DNA of 64,000 bases from NCBI GenBank assembly GCA_965153455.1, contig OZ234493.1:36508213-36572212 (forward strand), given 5' to 3'. Under the pieces are notes generated by a model. That model did no database searches and was not told the origin of the DNA. It was given only the letters and a program-made list of their open reading frames with translations. A program made the translations under genes and the position numbers. The stretch is from Sphagnum compactum. Its lineage: Eukaryota > Bryophyta > Sphagnopsida > Sphagnales. The stretch's first letter is position 1. Each line of letters begins with the position of its first letter. Shown here one piece after another: positions 1 to 12,145 of this stretch.

Positions 1-3000
1 ATTTCTTTAACTTCGTATTTGAAATAGCCAAATCTGGCTAAATCATCGTATGTATGGATGATCACACCACACAGACAAAGAAATTTGGATCTTGATTCTA
101 TACTCTGTAACTTCAAGTGATTATCCTTTCAAGTTTGAAAAGCCATCACAAAATCCGCAAGCACAAAATCCGCAATTTCATGGGTTTTGGGGTTTTTACC
201 GTGATCCCAATGTGGGGGGGTCAATTTGCCTTGTCCTAAATGCAATAATATTGAACATGAGAAAAATTTGAATTTGGGCTCCAAGACTATGATATATAGT
301 TTAACAAATGAGATATTGAATTTGGAGTATGAGACCTGATATATAGTTTTAATAATGGGATATTTTATGATTTGTTGAAGCAACCAAGAAGAATTTTTGG
401 GATTTTGGCCAATACTATGGGAGTAGGTGCTCAATTGGGGGGTAGATATTGTTTCGCAACCTAGAGGTAGACACCATCATAAACCCTAGGTGAAAGAATT
501 CTGGAAATTTGGGTATTTGATAGTAGGATATAGTAGTTTCTCACCACTCCTATGATTGAGAAGGCTTGTTCGGCCTTGGGTAAACCATGGTAAATACTAA
601 AAACCTCATTATCTTGGGTTGCTTTTAAACATTTTAAATTTGGTGCCCATAGATTAAATTAGGGTTTCTGAGTGCCAATTTAGTATTTTGTGAATTTAGT
701 AATAGAGCCTTCTCCAACATTTGTGGCCAAATTTCTCCATTTGATAAAAAGAAATTATATAGATATAGAGTCAAATACTCCTTTTTCAGAAAATAAATTG
801 CCAAAAAAAAAATTTAATCCATTTTAAAACACATCGTTCAAGCAAGTAGTCAAGATATAAAAGGATTTTAATAAATTTCTATTGGTCTATAGCCAAACAT
901 GGCTAAATCTCTTTGTGGATGATCACTCATCTGGCAACATCATAACATTGAAAAAAATCCCATTGCTCGTCATTTAAGAAGGTGAAGGTACGAATGTAAG
1001 TGTTAGTTCACTTTTCTACCACGCTAAAACTTTTTATTCTAATGTTTTTTGAATTTTTGATTTTGAAAGGAACCTTTCGCTTGGTTTTGATTTTTGATTA
1101 TTTTCGATTTGTTTATTTCATACAACTTGTGGTGTGGGTTTAAGCATGGTTCCTTGAATTAACATGGCCAATTTCAAAATCTTACCATAATGATTGTGAA
1201 GTTTGATTTCAATTCCATCTTTACCAATACTTTGAACTCATGATTTAACATATGCAAGACCAAGTTAGAAAATCGACTTAACCCTAAATATCGATCTCTC
1301 CAATCATTTTGTAATTCAAAATAGTGTGAAATGAAATATCACCATGAAAATAAGAAGTGCCATCTAGTTGAGGTGTGAAATGTTTTATGTTAAAGTTGGC
1401 TACATTTATTTCCAAAAATAGGAAGTGTGTCTTCAAAACGATGGTTTCTTTTTCCTTTACGGAAGCTTCTAGCAACAAAAAACAATGGTAAACATATGAG
1501 TAGATGGGATTATTGTGTGTTTTTTTTAGTTTCTTTGTGTTGTTTTGGGAATGAAGAAGCACATGAGTTTGTTGAAGAATTTATGAAGATTTGGTGCCAG
1601 AGGTATGGCATGTGTGGAGGAATGTTGTTGAGGTGGTGAATCAAAAGCAATGCAATGATTTTTAAAAGGGAAATGTTTTTAAAAAGGTTTTTAAGAGAGT
1701 GTGACTTTCATATGTGTGGTGCATTGAGAAATGCATACAATGTTTAGGTTGTGTTTGTTGATTGAGTTGCAACATGTTGTGTGATGGTGCTTTCAACTTT
1801 GTGGTCATAAGGGGAAGTCTCAAGAAAAATTGTTGATATGCATAATCTCCAAGTACTAATAGTGAATTTGGTCGTGGAAAATTGTGGACAATGGATGTGT
1901 ATCATCTCCTATCAACATAATTTATTTAAAATAGGAAAAACATAGGTTAGCTTAGTATGTTGTGAAAAGTGAAACTTTTGTGTCAATGCATGATTTAATG
2001 AATCTATGGGTCAATAGAAGATTAACAATTAAATTGAATGTATGTACATATTGTGACGGGTTAGCAAAATGGGCTTCTTATTGTATTTGTTTTCAATATG
2101 GGAAGTGGAACATTATAATTTAAATGTTGTGATTGGGTGATTATTTATTATACATATAAAAAATGTCTGCATATGATTTTAGGCAATTGTTGAACTATTT
2201 GTCATGCATTGTGCATCTAAGCGGCATGATAAAAAATGCAAAGCTCATAATGTCAAAATATGTCTTTCATGACTAGGACATTTAACATATGTCTTCATTC
2301 TAGTCATGTAATCATATGTTATTAGTCATAATATTTTAATTATCATTGTAATTACATTACAACAACATTGTGACTACATGATTACATGCCTACATGTGTG
2401 TATGTAATTACATCATTACTATTGTGATTACATGTTAACTTATATATAACTTGTTTATAAGTTAGGCAAGGCTACCTACTTAAGTTACATATGGACTATG
2501 TACCTATATAAGTAGGTAAATATGTAGGATAAATTATGTTACCTATTTGTCCAAAGCTCCATGCTTGCCTATTTCATATCCTCTTACTTACCTACCTAAC
2601 TAAACTACTTATATCCATATGTTACATACCTAGGTTAACACATGCCACCTATATATTTCATATAAACTACCAATGCTATTTTTTGTTGATGTTTCATCCG
2701 TTGCTCCAATTCTATTTCACTTGAGTAAACATAATGGAACATTAATTCACATAATAACTTTTATATGCATTAGTCAATGTAATAATAGTCTTGTTAAAAT
2801 AGGTGGTCCTTTCCTTTTAATAAATTGTTTATAAGATTGTGAGAAATTGCGATTTGTATAGGTCTCACATCCACTAAAAAAAAAAGGGATTTTGTGAATG
2901 GTTCTTGCAACTAATTTTAAATCACATGTGACATACACAATTAACATCCCACTAATCATGTTCGACAAGTCACATACAACCATAGTCATAAATGACATAT

Positions 3001-3700
3001 AAAAGACATAAATGGTGATTACAAAAACCAAATTTCTTTTAACGATTTTGATTACAACCCACTATTCCATACCCATCAGAACATCTACATATTCAACAAT
3101 GTTCTCAAGTAAATTAGCAACAACTACCTTGTTTATAGTTGGTGGATCAACTTACCTTTATTACATGTTTAAAATTGTTCATGGAACAATTGTTGATAAA
3201 TGAGGATATGTTTACCTCCAATTTTAGCTTGTATACACCATCTTCTTGCTCACTCCAAATGTAGCAAAACTTCTTTGCATCTCATGTTTTGCAACCATTA
3301 AAACTCAACTAATTTTGTAGTAATCCATTGCAAAAAAAATTGTATCAACTTTGCATCCACAAGTTTTGATCACTTGTGATTTGAAATCATGTATGCTATT
3401 AAGTAATTGACCAAAGTTGACAGCATACTTGGTATCAAGAACTTGTTGATCAATATCTTGCAAAATTTCTTTTACTAATTTGACTTCTTTTGTAATACAA
3501 CAAATTAAATGGTAATGAAGATGAAAAAATTGGCATTTTAACTTGAAGTGGATTAATATTAAACAATCATACCTAACTTGTATTTAGTTCATTGGTTCAT
3601 TCAACTCCAATATTCATAAGTTGTTATACACTTTGCATTTGTTGAAATATATTTATCAATGTATTTTGATTTTATTTTTTTCATTTCAATTTGTAGAACC
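1..3700. other. AT-rich intergenic DNA, no gene seen
   Basis: No reading frame here looks like a protein I recognise; open frames are short and AT-driven. Two copies of a palindromic motif (agccaa...tggcta followed by ggatgatcac) lie at about 24-67 and 890-930 in the same orientation, 865 bp apart. They may mark the ends of an unclassified repeat. 2330-2720 is rich in alternating attaca/tacctac words. Confidence 0.6.
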
Positions 3701-3753
3701 TTAAGCTTTTAAAGCCTTTCATTCCTTTAAAAACTTGTTGCTTTGCTACAAAT

Positions 3754-4818
3754 TCATTTTTTGTTACGATTAGAACAACTCTGCTTACTAACGTGAAGTT
3801 TTGATGGTTTGGAGTTGTAGGTGGCAACGTTTTGTGTTGAAATAGAACTTAATTTCCTGGGATAGTTGATGGATTTGTGGTACATCACATTACATAATAA
3901 ACAATGAAATTTGATAAACAATTTGGACAATTTCATAGGTTGAACTATGACACTTTGACAATAGCAGTAGATTTTGTTATTGGCTATTTTCTCGAACTTG
4001 AAAATATTCTATACTATGTATTTTCATGTTACAATTCATAAAATATCAATTTGCATGATTCAAATTAACACCTACTATTTCTTTCCTTCCATTCTTATTT
4101 ACAAATTGAGAAAAAAATGGTTTGTATTTTTCGAATTCACATTCTTCACAAATGATGACTTATTTGTGCTCAATTAAAGTGTCTCTTTTCACATTAATTA
4201 CAAATAGCTAAATATAAGGATGAAGCCTAATCTAAAAATTATTGTCATATAAGTATTTGTGGCCTTAATTTACAAACAATTTGCCAATTTCAAAATCCTT
4301 TTGTAATAAACTTTCAATTATTCATGATGTTCATCAACTTCATGTTCATCATTTTTTTCTATTCTATATCATTTACATAACTTTTGCTCCAATTTTACAA
4401 ATGTGTAATTAGGATGATCAAATACAAAGTTTCCACCTCATTCAAAAATTTATTATCTCTTAGTAACGATGATATCATCATTAATTGTCTCACCATTAAC
4501 TTTAATTTCTTTTTTGAACACATGGATGTGAACATTAGGATTGGTGTCTTTGACATATGTTGGATATGCAAAGTGGTTCCACGTATGAAGCTTGATTAGT
4601 TCAACTAAGTTTGATGGTGTACGTACATATGGATACCATGGTGAAAAAATAGTTCCCACCTTGGATTTGGTCCTAGCCAATTCAATGGTTGGTTTGATAT
4701 GTTGAAAGGTATAATAATTTGGTGCAAAATTTAATATTGGTGAATTTGGTGGGTTTCTCTTTCCACCTCTTCCTTTTAGTGCTATTCTTGTTTGATGTAC
4801 CATTACAATTGATGACAA
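3754..4818 (-). pseudogene. Decayed retrotransposon gag-like ORF
   Basis: The minus-strand frame at 4818-4453 contains a stretch (HIHVFKKEIKVNGETINDD) that resembles the start of plant gypsy-type gag proteins, where an aligned segment reads roughly HVRIFK.AI.ANGE. The same strand further on, 3936-3754, has a cysteine/histidine cluster (CLLCNVMYHKS) like a decayed gag zinc knuckle. The two parts are not in one continuous frame and no protease, reverse transcriptase or integrase was recognised. No long terminal repeats were found by eye. I infer an old, truncated Ty3/gypsy-type remnant; the family call is from memory of gag sequences and is moderate at best. Confidence 0.45.
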
Positions 4819-5689
4819 AAGGTCATTTCACACATGGGGTTTGTTAATTGCATAAATAACCTTAATGTTGAATTTACCACCCACTTTTAACTGTGTTCAT
4901 GTTAACTTTGCCTGCATTGTTAATTTAGTAACATTATTAACTAATCTTATTCACACATAAAATTAAATTAGGGCATTCTGATTATCATTAGTTGTCTTTC
5001 ACAACCTTTGTTCATGATTAGCTTTTGAAAATAGCTATCAATTTCTTTTCTTTCCAACATTGCAGCTCGTGCCATTGTTCCAATGCCATTGTTTGTTGCA
5101 ACATCACAACTGTTGTTTTTCATCAGCCCTTTGTTTTGTCATCGTTAGTGTCATCACGAGTTTGGTTGTGCTCAACTTCATGAGGCCGTTACAAACAATC
5201 TTCCTTGCATAGTTGTTTCAACTTTTGATTCAAGCACATGAATTGTTGGAACTTGGTCATTTTAGTCTAAAGTCTTCATACAATCATGTTGAAGTTGTAA
5301 ATGAATTCCCTTTTTCTTTTCTAAGGACAAAAAATACATACATGTCTTTGAAACAATGACAAATGCATTTATTCTCCATAGTCTCATATTGTTTTACATA
5401 TATGATTTGCTTATGAATTAGGATTTAAGCAATTGGGTTAAGGCTACGCAACAATGTGGTATTCTCAATTCTTCATGATTCATTATCATGACAAAAGATG
5501 GATTGAACATTTCTGGGTTAATGGAATTTTGTGAGGCATTTGATAGACCAATTGAAACATAAAATGGAAAAAAGGCACAAGATATAGGTGTGTAGTGTTG
5601 GTGAACATATATGTAGCATGTTCATTGTATAAATTAACACATGGTTATGTATACTTGTAATGCAATGAACTATTTGTTGTAGGAAAATC

Positions 5690-6151
5690 TATTGTTCATT
5701 TAATGTTGTGGGAATTTGTACAAGCGGTGAATGATGTTTTCAAGAACCAAAATCCGATGGCCTCAAGGAGATATTTTGTCAAATGTCATGGAAGAATTCA
5801 AGAAGATATTAGGTTGACTAGAAACCCAAGGGGCCATTGATGTGGTTCAAATCCATATCCAAAAGCCAAAAGTTCAATGTTTTGTTGTAAATGACTATTC
5901 CTTCAAATCCAAGGGGTACAACATGCAACTCCAAGCCATTGTTGACCCCAAGAAACAATTTCTAGATGTCTTTGTGGGGATGCCAAGTTTTTGAATGATG
6001 CATGGGTTTTATAATTGTTTTCAATTTATCAAAATGTTATATGGGGAAATATGTTCAATGACAACAATTTTCATGAGGGCATCAAGTTGTATATAATCAA
6101 GGACAAGGGGTATTCATTGCTTCCATGGCTAATGGTGCTTCATATTGAAGT
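5690..6151 (+). pseudogene. PIF/Harbinger-like transposase, N-terminal and central part (broken)
   Basis: Plus-strand translation, with frame changes, gives the typical DDE_Tnp_4 order. First comes a helical segment (FVQAVNDVFK), then the first catalytic aspartate in GAIDVVQIHIQKPK (GAID codons near 5829-5840), then YNMQLQAIVD, then FLDVFVGMP. A frameshifted NDAWVL follows, and finally KDKGYSLLPWLM near 6100-6140, which corresponds to the second catalytic region (GDKGYPLLPWLM in intact members). At least one frameshift or stop (after FVGMPSF, about 5993) breaks it. The homology stops just after PWLMV. The segment that normally follows (..RHSILEALF..) is found at 12412 on the same strand; see that entry. 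Inactive. Confidence 0.75.
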
Positions 6152-6795
6152 TTAGAGAAGAGAGCAGTGTTTTTTTTTTTTTTCCCAATTTTCTCATGTT
6201 GCTCTAAAAGTGGCAATGGCTACTAGAGGATTTAGCCAAAATCTGGCTACAATACAAATAGAAAAGTAGAAAAATCTAAGAATATCATTACATGCTGGTG
6301 AACCACTAGAACCAATTAGCTAAATATGGAGATTTCATAAAAAGAAAGCCGGAAATCTGGCCAAATCCTCCAAAATTCTTGATGATTTCAAAACTTTTTT
6401 CTTGGAAATGAAGATGTTTTTTGAAAAAGTAAAGGGGGCTGTGTTTCTTGTACTTGATGTACTAAATCAATCATCAATGCAATGGTGCAAGTTGTGGGAC
6501 TTCTTGCTGCTTTGCAAATAGTTGTGGGTTCAATTTACCACACTAGCTGATGCTCAATCTCACCTACTATAGCCCACCAAGCTATAGTAGCCATGTTACT
6601 AAGAAACCATGTGAATACAGCCAATTCCTGGAGGCTTGGGCAATCACAGTGGTTAGAAAGTGGCTACTTCTGAAAGGAAGCAGTAGCTCATTGGGGTGCA
6701 TTTTAGGGTGAAAGGCTATTCAGGCACTACTAGTTGGCTTACTATGAGTTCCCCTTTTACTATAGTCATTTGGAGGTTCATCTTGTTTACCCATG

Positions 6796-7515
6796 AAAAG
6801 ATCTGCTGACATTGAACCTAGCCAGGTGGTAGCTGAGGTGGTGGCCAAATTTCCAGTCTTGGAGCTCTATGAAGTACGTCTCAACCACCATCATATATGG
6901 GCTGCAATTTGGGCCTGGGCTGGTGTGAAGCAAGCAGACAGGCACAGCGTTGCCCAGGTTTGTTTGCCCTTTATTATAACTCACTTAGATTTTTGATGCA
7001 ACCATACTCAGTTGTGAATAACAATGTGACAATGAAGTAGATCTGTTTATGAGCTTGGATCACTAGAAGCTTGTTCCACATGGTGTGAAGTCCACGGTAA
7101 ATTCTGCTTTCAAAGTGGTATTATGACTGGAGGAAGGATGCTTTGTATAGAAACAGACTCTTGGGCTAAGAATGAGAAAACATTGCAGTTGCTGGCAGTG
7201 ATGGGTGGTGCAGCACCATGGTCATCTGCTCGCAAAGCTCTCTGGCCTCTTGTTTGTATACAACTTTTACAGGTACTGTCCTCTCAGATGAGATTTCAGG
7301 GGATGGTGTTTTCTGGGGATCTGTACAGACATGGGATTGAGAGCTTTAACTGTGATGGACTTAGGATGCGTACCTGCTGGTATATGTTTTTGGTCACACG
7401 ACTTGCAAGTAGCAGAGTCAGTGGTAGATCGATTGCAGACTGTCGAGTGATGGCTGAGTGGCAATGCTGATGATGCCCTTGCACACCTTTGAGGAGCCCT
7501 TCCCCCTTGTATGCA
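6796..7515 (+). pseudogene. GCN2-type eIF2-alpha kinase, HisRS-like domain exons, disabled
   Basis: Three consecutive exon-like blocks match the histidyl-tRNA-synthetase-like region of plant GCN2, the kinase that senses uncharged tRNA and phosphorylates eIF2-alpha. Block 1 (about 6796-6959) contains YEVRLNHHHIWAAIWAWAG and ends VAQ at a CAG/gt donor. Block 2 (7189-7272) starts after a ttgcag acceptor with LLAVMGGAAPWSSARKALW and ends LLQ at CAG/gtactg. Both junctions are phase 0, as expected if they were once spliced together. Block 3 (about 7397-7515) reads VAESVVDRLQTVE, then a stop at 7448-7450, WLSGNADDALAHL, a second stop at 7490-7492, then GALPP. The two in-frame stops and the absence of the rest of the gene make it a pseudogene fragment. 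The family match is from memory of Arabidopsis and yeast-type GCN2. Confidence 0.72.
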
Positions 7516-7595
7516 GATTTGTTGTGCAAGAAAAGCTCACAAAAGCTCCATCATCATCATCAGTTGCAGAACTTCTTTTTTTGTTCTGTGACAAC

Positions 7596-7700
7596 CTGTC
7601 TTTCAGCAGGATTTTTTTCATGGCATAACGGCAACCATCCAGCTCGTTTTTGCAGAGTACCACACAACCAAACCCACCTTCCCCTCCAGACAACTCACCA
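7596..7700 (-). pseudogene. GCN2-type kinase glycine-loop exon fragment, opposite strand
   Basis: Minus-strand translation gives GEGGFGCVVLCKNELDGCR followed by YAMKKILLKDR. This is the protein-kinase subdomain I glycine loop (GxGGFGxV) and subdomain II lysine (MKK), with the CKN-LDG spacing typical of GCN2 eIF2-alpha kinases. The exon-like block ends at GACAG/gttgtc (exon end 7596), and no further kinase subdomains follow. In an intact gene this kinase exon lies upstream of, and on the same strand as, the HisRS-like exons. Here it is inverted and sits downstream of them, so the locus has been rearranged. Non-functional fragment. Confidence 0.68.
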
Positions 7701-7759
7701 CATAAAAGTAACAGTAAAGATACAGTAAATCCCTGCATAGGTACCATTCACCTATAAAA

Positions 7760-8690
7760 TAAAACCTTTGTCTATCAGATTAATGTCACCAAATGAGGGC
7801 CCTCATGGTAAAGAGGAATCCAGAGAGGGATTGGCCATAAACATACCAAGCAAGGACAATTCCTCAGAGTCAGTCCGGTAGCGGGAATTAGAATTTGTGA
7901 ACATTGTCAACTCTGCCACATTCTTGAAGAATCAATTGTGCAACATTTTCAAATGGGACTTTGTAGCTTGGTGGAGCCCAGGTCCCAGAGACATCAAAAA
8001 AGCAATTGGAGATATGAGTGAAGCAAGTTGGAGACATGGGAGAAGCAAATGGAGCCATCAAAGAAGCAACTGGAGATGTCAGAGAATTAATCAAAGTGCA
8101 ATACTCACCCTCACATACAAACTAAAAATCCTCTCTATCTAATACAATTCAGAACACCAACTAAAAGCTTGAGTTCAAAAGCAACACAAATGTGCAAATC
8201 CATATTTAATTTAGCTGAAGCTTGTTATAAATTAACTCAAATAATTAAGCTAAAAAAATTCTACATGTGCATATTAACCCAGATTTGCAAATTGGGTCTT
8301 CTTGGTAAACTACTTTTCTTAAACTCCAAAAGAATGAGAGATGTGAATACAACAGATATAATATATTTCCACATGTGTAAATTGTCTCAAAATTGGAGAT
8401 ATAAGTCTGAAGAACCAGCCCCCCCTCCCCCACATGACAATCTCTATATCAACGTTTTATTGCAAATGTACTTCATGCATAGCTATGAGAAAGCAACTGT
8501 AATAACTACTTTGAAATGAAACTTGCAGTTAATTAATTACAGTGCTAATTAACAAGGCCTCTCAACAACAATATTGTCATAGGTATTAAGACAATTCTAC
8601 CCATGATGTAATTGCACACCAATTTTCACTTCCAATAGATTGATCACATGTATACTGAATTAACAAGAAATTCATAGTGTGCAGCAGCAT
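7760..8690. other. Intergenic, no gene seen
   Basis: No recognisable coding sequence. 7980-8090 contains a short run of related words (gaagcaa-tggagac/catc) that may be a degenerate tandem repeat. This stretch also covers the expected 3' end of the B3 gene that reads leftward. Confidence 0.5.
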
Positions 8691-8717
8691 TCTTCTTCTT
8701 CTTCTTCTTCTTCTTCA
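8691..8717. repeat. (CTT)n microsatellite in B3 gene 3' end
   Basis: Uninterrupted tct/ctt trinucleotide run, ending a few bases beyond the stop codon of the leftward B3 gene, so it probably lies in its 3' untranslated region as (GAA)n in the mRNA. Confidence 0.85.
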
Positions 8718-8723
8718 TCTGGA

Positions 8724-11287
8724 TCACGGTTTGATGGGTCTAGTGATTTGAACTTCGAAGAGGTTCCTGTCAAGGGCATTCTGGTGGAACCTGCACAAAT
8801 CACCAACTTCCAACTTACCATCCTTCACAAACTGAGACCACCCATCACAAATGCTTGATGTCCATGCTGTAGGTCTCCAGGTTACTGGCCAGTCTAACAG
8901 CTCATGATGATGTGCAACAGCATCAGCACCAACAATATCTGACTGTGCAGAAGAAGAAGAAGAAGCTGAGTGGTTATGTCCATCAACTCCCAGTTTTGCT
9001 CTTAAAATCAATGGAACAGCTTCTTTTGGCAGGTGCTTGCTAATGAACTCTGGAAGCACCTGAAAAAAACACACACATTGATTCCAATAAAACATTGAAG
9101 GAAAAAAAGCAAGGAAAAGAAAAAACAGAAAGAAATCAATAACGTCGTAAAATAAATTTGAATTATTTGAAATCAATTTACAGTTTTAATATAATAGTGA
9201 CATTATACAGACTAATTATAATAACTGATGATCAAAGCTGATCTCTTGGAGTTTGATCACTTAAATTGTAGAATGTATCCATCATATCTAGTGTAATAGG
9301 GTCAGACAATTATATATGATGAAGCACTGCACAGTTGAATCATCTCTTTGAACATGCAAATTACGTGATAGAATTTGCATCCAACAAAAAAATTGTGATG
9401 AAGATGAGGAAGGGAAGTATTATATTCTACTCACAAGCTGCACCTCCTGCTGCTGATTATGATTTTCCGCATCACTCCAATCCACAGCAAACTTGGTTAG
9501 GGGAACCCAAAAATCTGGAACTTTGCCTACCACTACTGTGGCAGCAGCAGCTACCGCTGGAGAATTCCTGGACCGGCCGGGGATCTGCACTAGTGCAGCG
9601 CGGTTTGCAACTTCCTCCTGCTGACCTGGGTGAGGAGGAACAGCTGCTGCTGCTGCAGGCAGAAGTAGATCATCATCATGTACACAAAATTCAATCCGAT
9701 ACAGAATTAGTCACATAATTATCAAAGCTCAATTCTTAACAAATTATACCAATTGTTATGTAGTTAGTAAGATACAAAGCTGAAATCAATATTCATGATT
9801 TCTTATATAGATTTTACAGAGCTCTTGATGGACTGCATGCATGCATGTAATGGACACTATGTGATGACATATGATTCCCCATCTGCCAAATTGTCCAATT
9901 GAAAATCCTGGAAATTCACATATTCGAGACAAATACAAAACTCATGACCACGTACATCCCGGCCTGAATCATTACTACATGAAAAGATAGGGGAATGCAA
10001 AGTCCAAGACCAGCTGTTGGAATCGGATGACTCATGAAAAGCTGCAAGAGCTCTAGGAGAAGGAAGTGAACGTAGTACTTACATAAGGACACATCGCGAC
10101 CCGGCGAAGATGGTAATGGTCGACCTTGAGGAAAGGGAATCGACATTACTGACGGCTGCGCCTGAGCTACTGTAGGACCCAAGATCTCAGGGAGAGGAGG
10201 AGGATACATCGAACTCATCAACAGCAATGGACGAGGAGGAGGAAGAGGAGGAGGAGGAGGACCCATAGTGCCCATGATCACACTAGCAGGATGACGGATG
10301 ATCGTTGCGTTGCTGATGGTGGTGGTGGCTGGACAACAGTTATGATGAGGTGGACCCTTGTAAGATTCAGTAGTAGTGTAGGGCCCGGGCACGGGCGGCA
10401 ACACGATGGGCATCTGTGATGATGATGCAGATCGGGTCATTATCAATTGCTGCCTGTATGATCGCAGAGCCGCTGCTCTTGCGCCATCCTTCAAAACCTC
10501 CAGCTGGGCCGTGCCGTGATTCAGGCCGGGATGTCCTTGCACAGCAGTTCTAGAGGATATCGGCAGCATGGCGGTGCTTGTTGATCCAATGATCGGAGGA
10601 GGCGCAGCTGCTGCAGCACCTCTCTGGAGTTGCAGTTCCTTAGCTCTAGAATACAGCAAGGTCCTCCCTTGCACGTCAACATTATGCAGGTGGCCGTACC
10701 CAAGGCGCAACTCTAAATTTGGTTCTTCGTGATCAGTTTGCAGCTGCTGCAACTGCTTGCTATAAACAACCTTCCCCGATCTTTTCGACGGATTGCCATG
10801 AGCTTGATCAGCCTCCCTGAGAGCTGTGGCAACAGTTTGCTGATTAAACAGGTTCTCTGCAGACGAAGACATCTTGTATCTTTTCACTGCATGCTTAGCA
10901 GGAATTATGGCAACGTCCTGCTGCAGATCATGTCGAATCTCCTCCACACACGACAATGCCTGAACCACCAGCTCCGTGAACGTCGGCGCGCGAACAGTTT
11001 GCTGAAAGATTTAACTTCGATTGTTCTGCAGCAGGCACCTCGAATGATCTGCTCTTCGACGGACTTTGCTGAACCGGCTGGAGTTCCACTGCAGCAGAAA
11101 CAGGCGCCTTGAGTCTAGAATCAGTAGCAGCCACTTGAGACGCCATAGTACTGCAGGTCCCGGGAGGTGCTGCCGGTAGTTGCCGAATTAAATCGGCCGT
11201 ATTCATGTATAAAACCGAAGAAGCAGGCATAGCAGCCTGCTCGTCCATAAACCCACGAATGCGCTGAAAGTCCCACTCATCCGCCAT
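8724..11287 (-). CDS. B3-domain transcription factor with EAR-type motif
   Basis: Proposed exons on the minus strand: 11287-11135 (boundary uncertain), 11001-10083, 9652-9435, 9059-8724; about 541 residues. The ATG at 11287 has a good plant context (aacaATGGC) and begins MADEWDFQRIRGFMDEQ. The 10083/9652 (phase 1) and 9435/9059 (phase 0) junctions have good donors (gtaagt, gtgagt) and matching phases. The C-terminus is a B3 DNA-binding fold: VPDFWVPLTKFAVDW, LPEFISKHLPKEAVPL, a Ser/His-rich insert, WPVTWRPTAW, then GWSQFVKDGKLEVGDLC and FEVQITRP. The long exon 2 carries PNLELRLGYG (near 10700-10722), an LxLxL EAR-type repression motif, and a proline-rich stretch. Predicted role: nuclear DNA-binding protein, possibly a repressor. 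Odd point: the open frame from the ATG runs on to about 10928 and the downstream frame is offset. I joined CAA/gtggct (after 11135) to tttcag/CAA (11001), a 133-bp intron in phase 0. A one-base indel or assembly error near 11000 is the alternative. I cannot place it in a named B3 subfamily. Confidence 0.8.
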
Positions 11288-11794
11288 TGTTGTTGTTCTA
11301 CTGTAGCTGTACTCCTTCACCAAGGAAAAGCTGCATGGGACAGAGAGGCCCAGGTGATCATCATCAGTATTGCACATCCCACGGGAAGAAGCAGCATCAG
11401 CTTCATGACTAGACCTGCAACAAGGCAGTTATAGAAGACGGAAGATCGGAAAGGACAACACTATACATGAGCAGCAGCGCTAACAACCAATTACAAGCCA
11501 TGAATAGAAGGCGGTAGATTGGACGACAACAGCTGCTGCTGCGCATGAGGAGCAGCAGCAGCGAAGAGCCATGCGTGCATCAAAGTAGGGGTCATATCGG
11601 CAACTGCAAAAGCAGAGCTCTCGCATCAAACCTTAAGAATCCAATGAATTCTTTCTTTCTTTCTTCATTTGCAAAATGCCCTGCAAAGCAAAAGCTTCGA
11701 TCTACCCTACTTACCAGCTTTCTTTCTCCCCGTTCACCAAATGCGCGCCTTCCACTGGTCTGAAAACGTCTATTGAGTTTCAGCTCCGCAACTC

Positions 11795-11835
11795 CCTCTT
11801 TCCTTTCCTTTCCTTTCCTTTCCCTTCCATTCCGT
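11795..11835. repeat. (CCTTT)n pentanucleotide tract upstream of B3 gene
   Basis: Imperfect run of ctttc/cctttc words about 500 bp upstream of the B3 ATG; pyrimidine-rich on the plus strand, purine-rich on the B3 sense strand. Probably promoter or leader low-complexity DNA. Confidence 0.7.
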
Positions 11836-11888
11836 TTCCTTCCACACCTGCTGCAGGTAGGACGGACGACGATGAGGCTGCGTCTATG

Positions 11889-12145
11889 ACGTAGAAAAAC
11901 AAAACACCCACGAGAGAGAGAGATTGCAGCAGGTCGTTTACGTAGAAAAACAAAACACCCACGAGAGAGAGAGATTGCAGCAGGTCGTTTACGTAGAAAA
12001 AAAAAACACCCACGAGAAAGAGAGATTGCAGCAGGTCGTTTTCAGCGACAGCAGCCGTCTCCTTCCCGCATGAGATAGAGAGAAGAGAGAGAGAGATTGC
12101 AGCAGGTTGTTTTCAGCGACAGCAGCCGTCTCCTTCCCGCGGCAG
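11889..12145. repeat. 51-bp tandem repeat (3 copies) plus GA-rich partial copies
   Basis: Three adjacent 51-bp units start at 11889, 11940 and 11991, each beginning acgtagaaaaacaaaac and ending gcagcaggtcgttt. The first two are nearly identical and the third has small changes. Two further partial units (about 12030-12145) share attgcagcagg followed by cagcgacagcagccgtctcc. The array lies 600-850 bp upstream of the B3 start codon. Because 51 is a multiple of three, one frame stays open across it, but it does not look like a protein gene. Confidence 0.88.

Noticed and set aside
54-67. ggatgatcacac words shared by several loci as a transcription-factor site
   Set aside because: They always accompany the palindromic repeat motif, so they are better explained as parts of a dispersed repeat.
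9335-9718. Plus-strand frame rich in Gln/Leu
   Set aside because: It is antisense to B3 exon 3, whose minus-strand frame encodes a clear B3 domain part.
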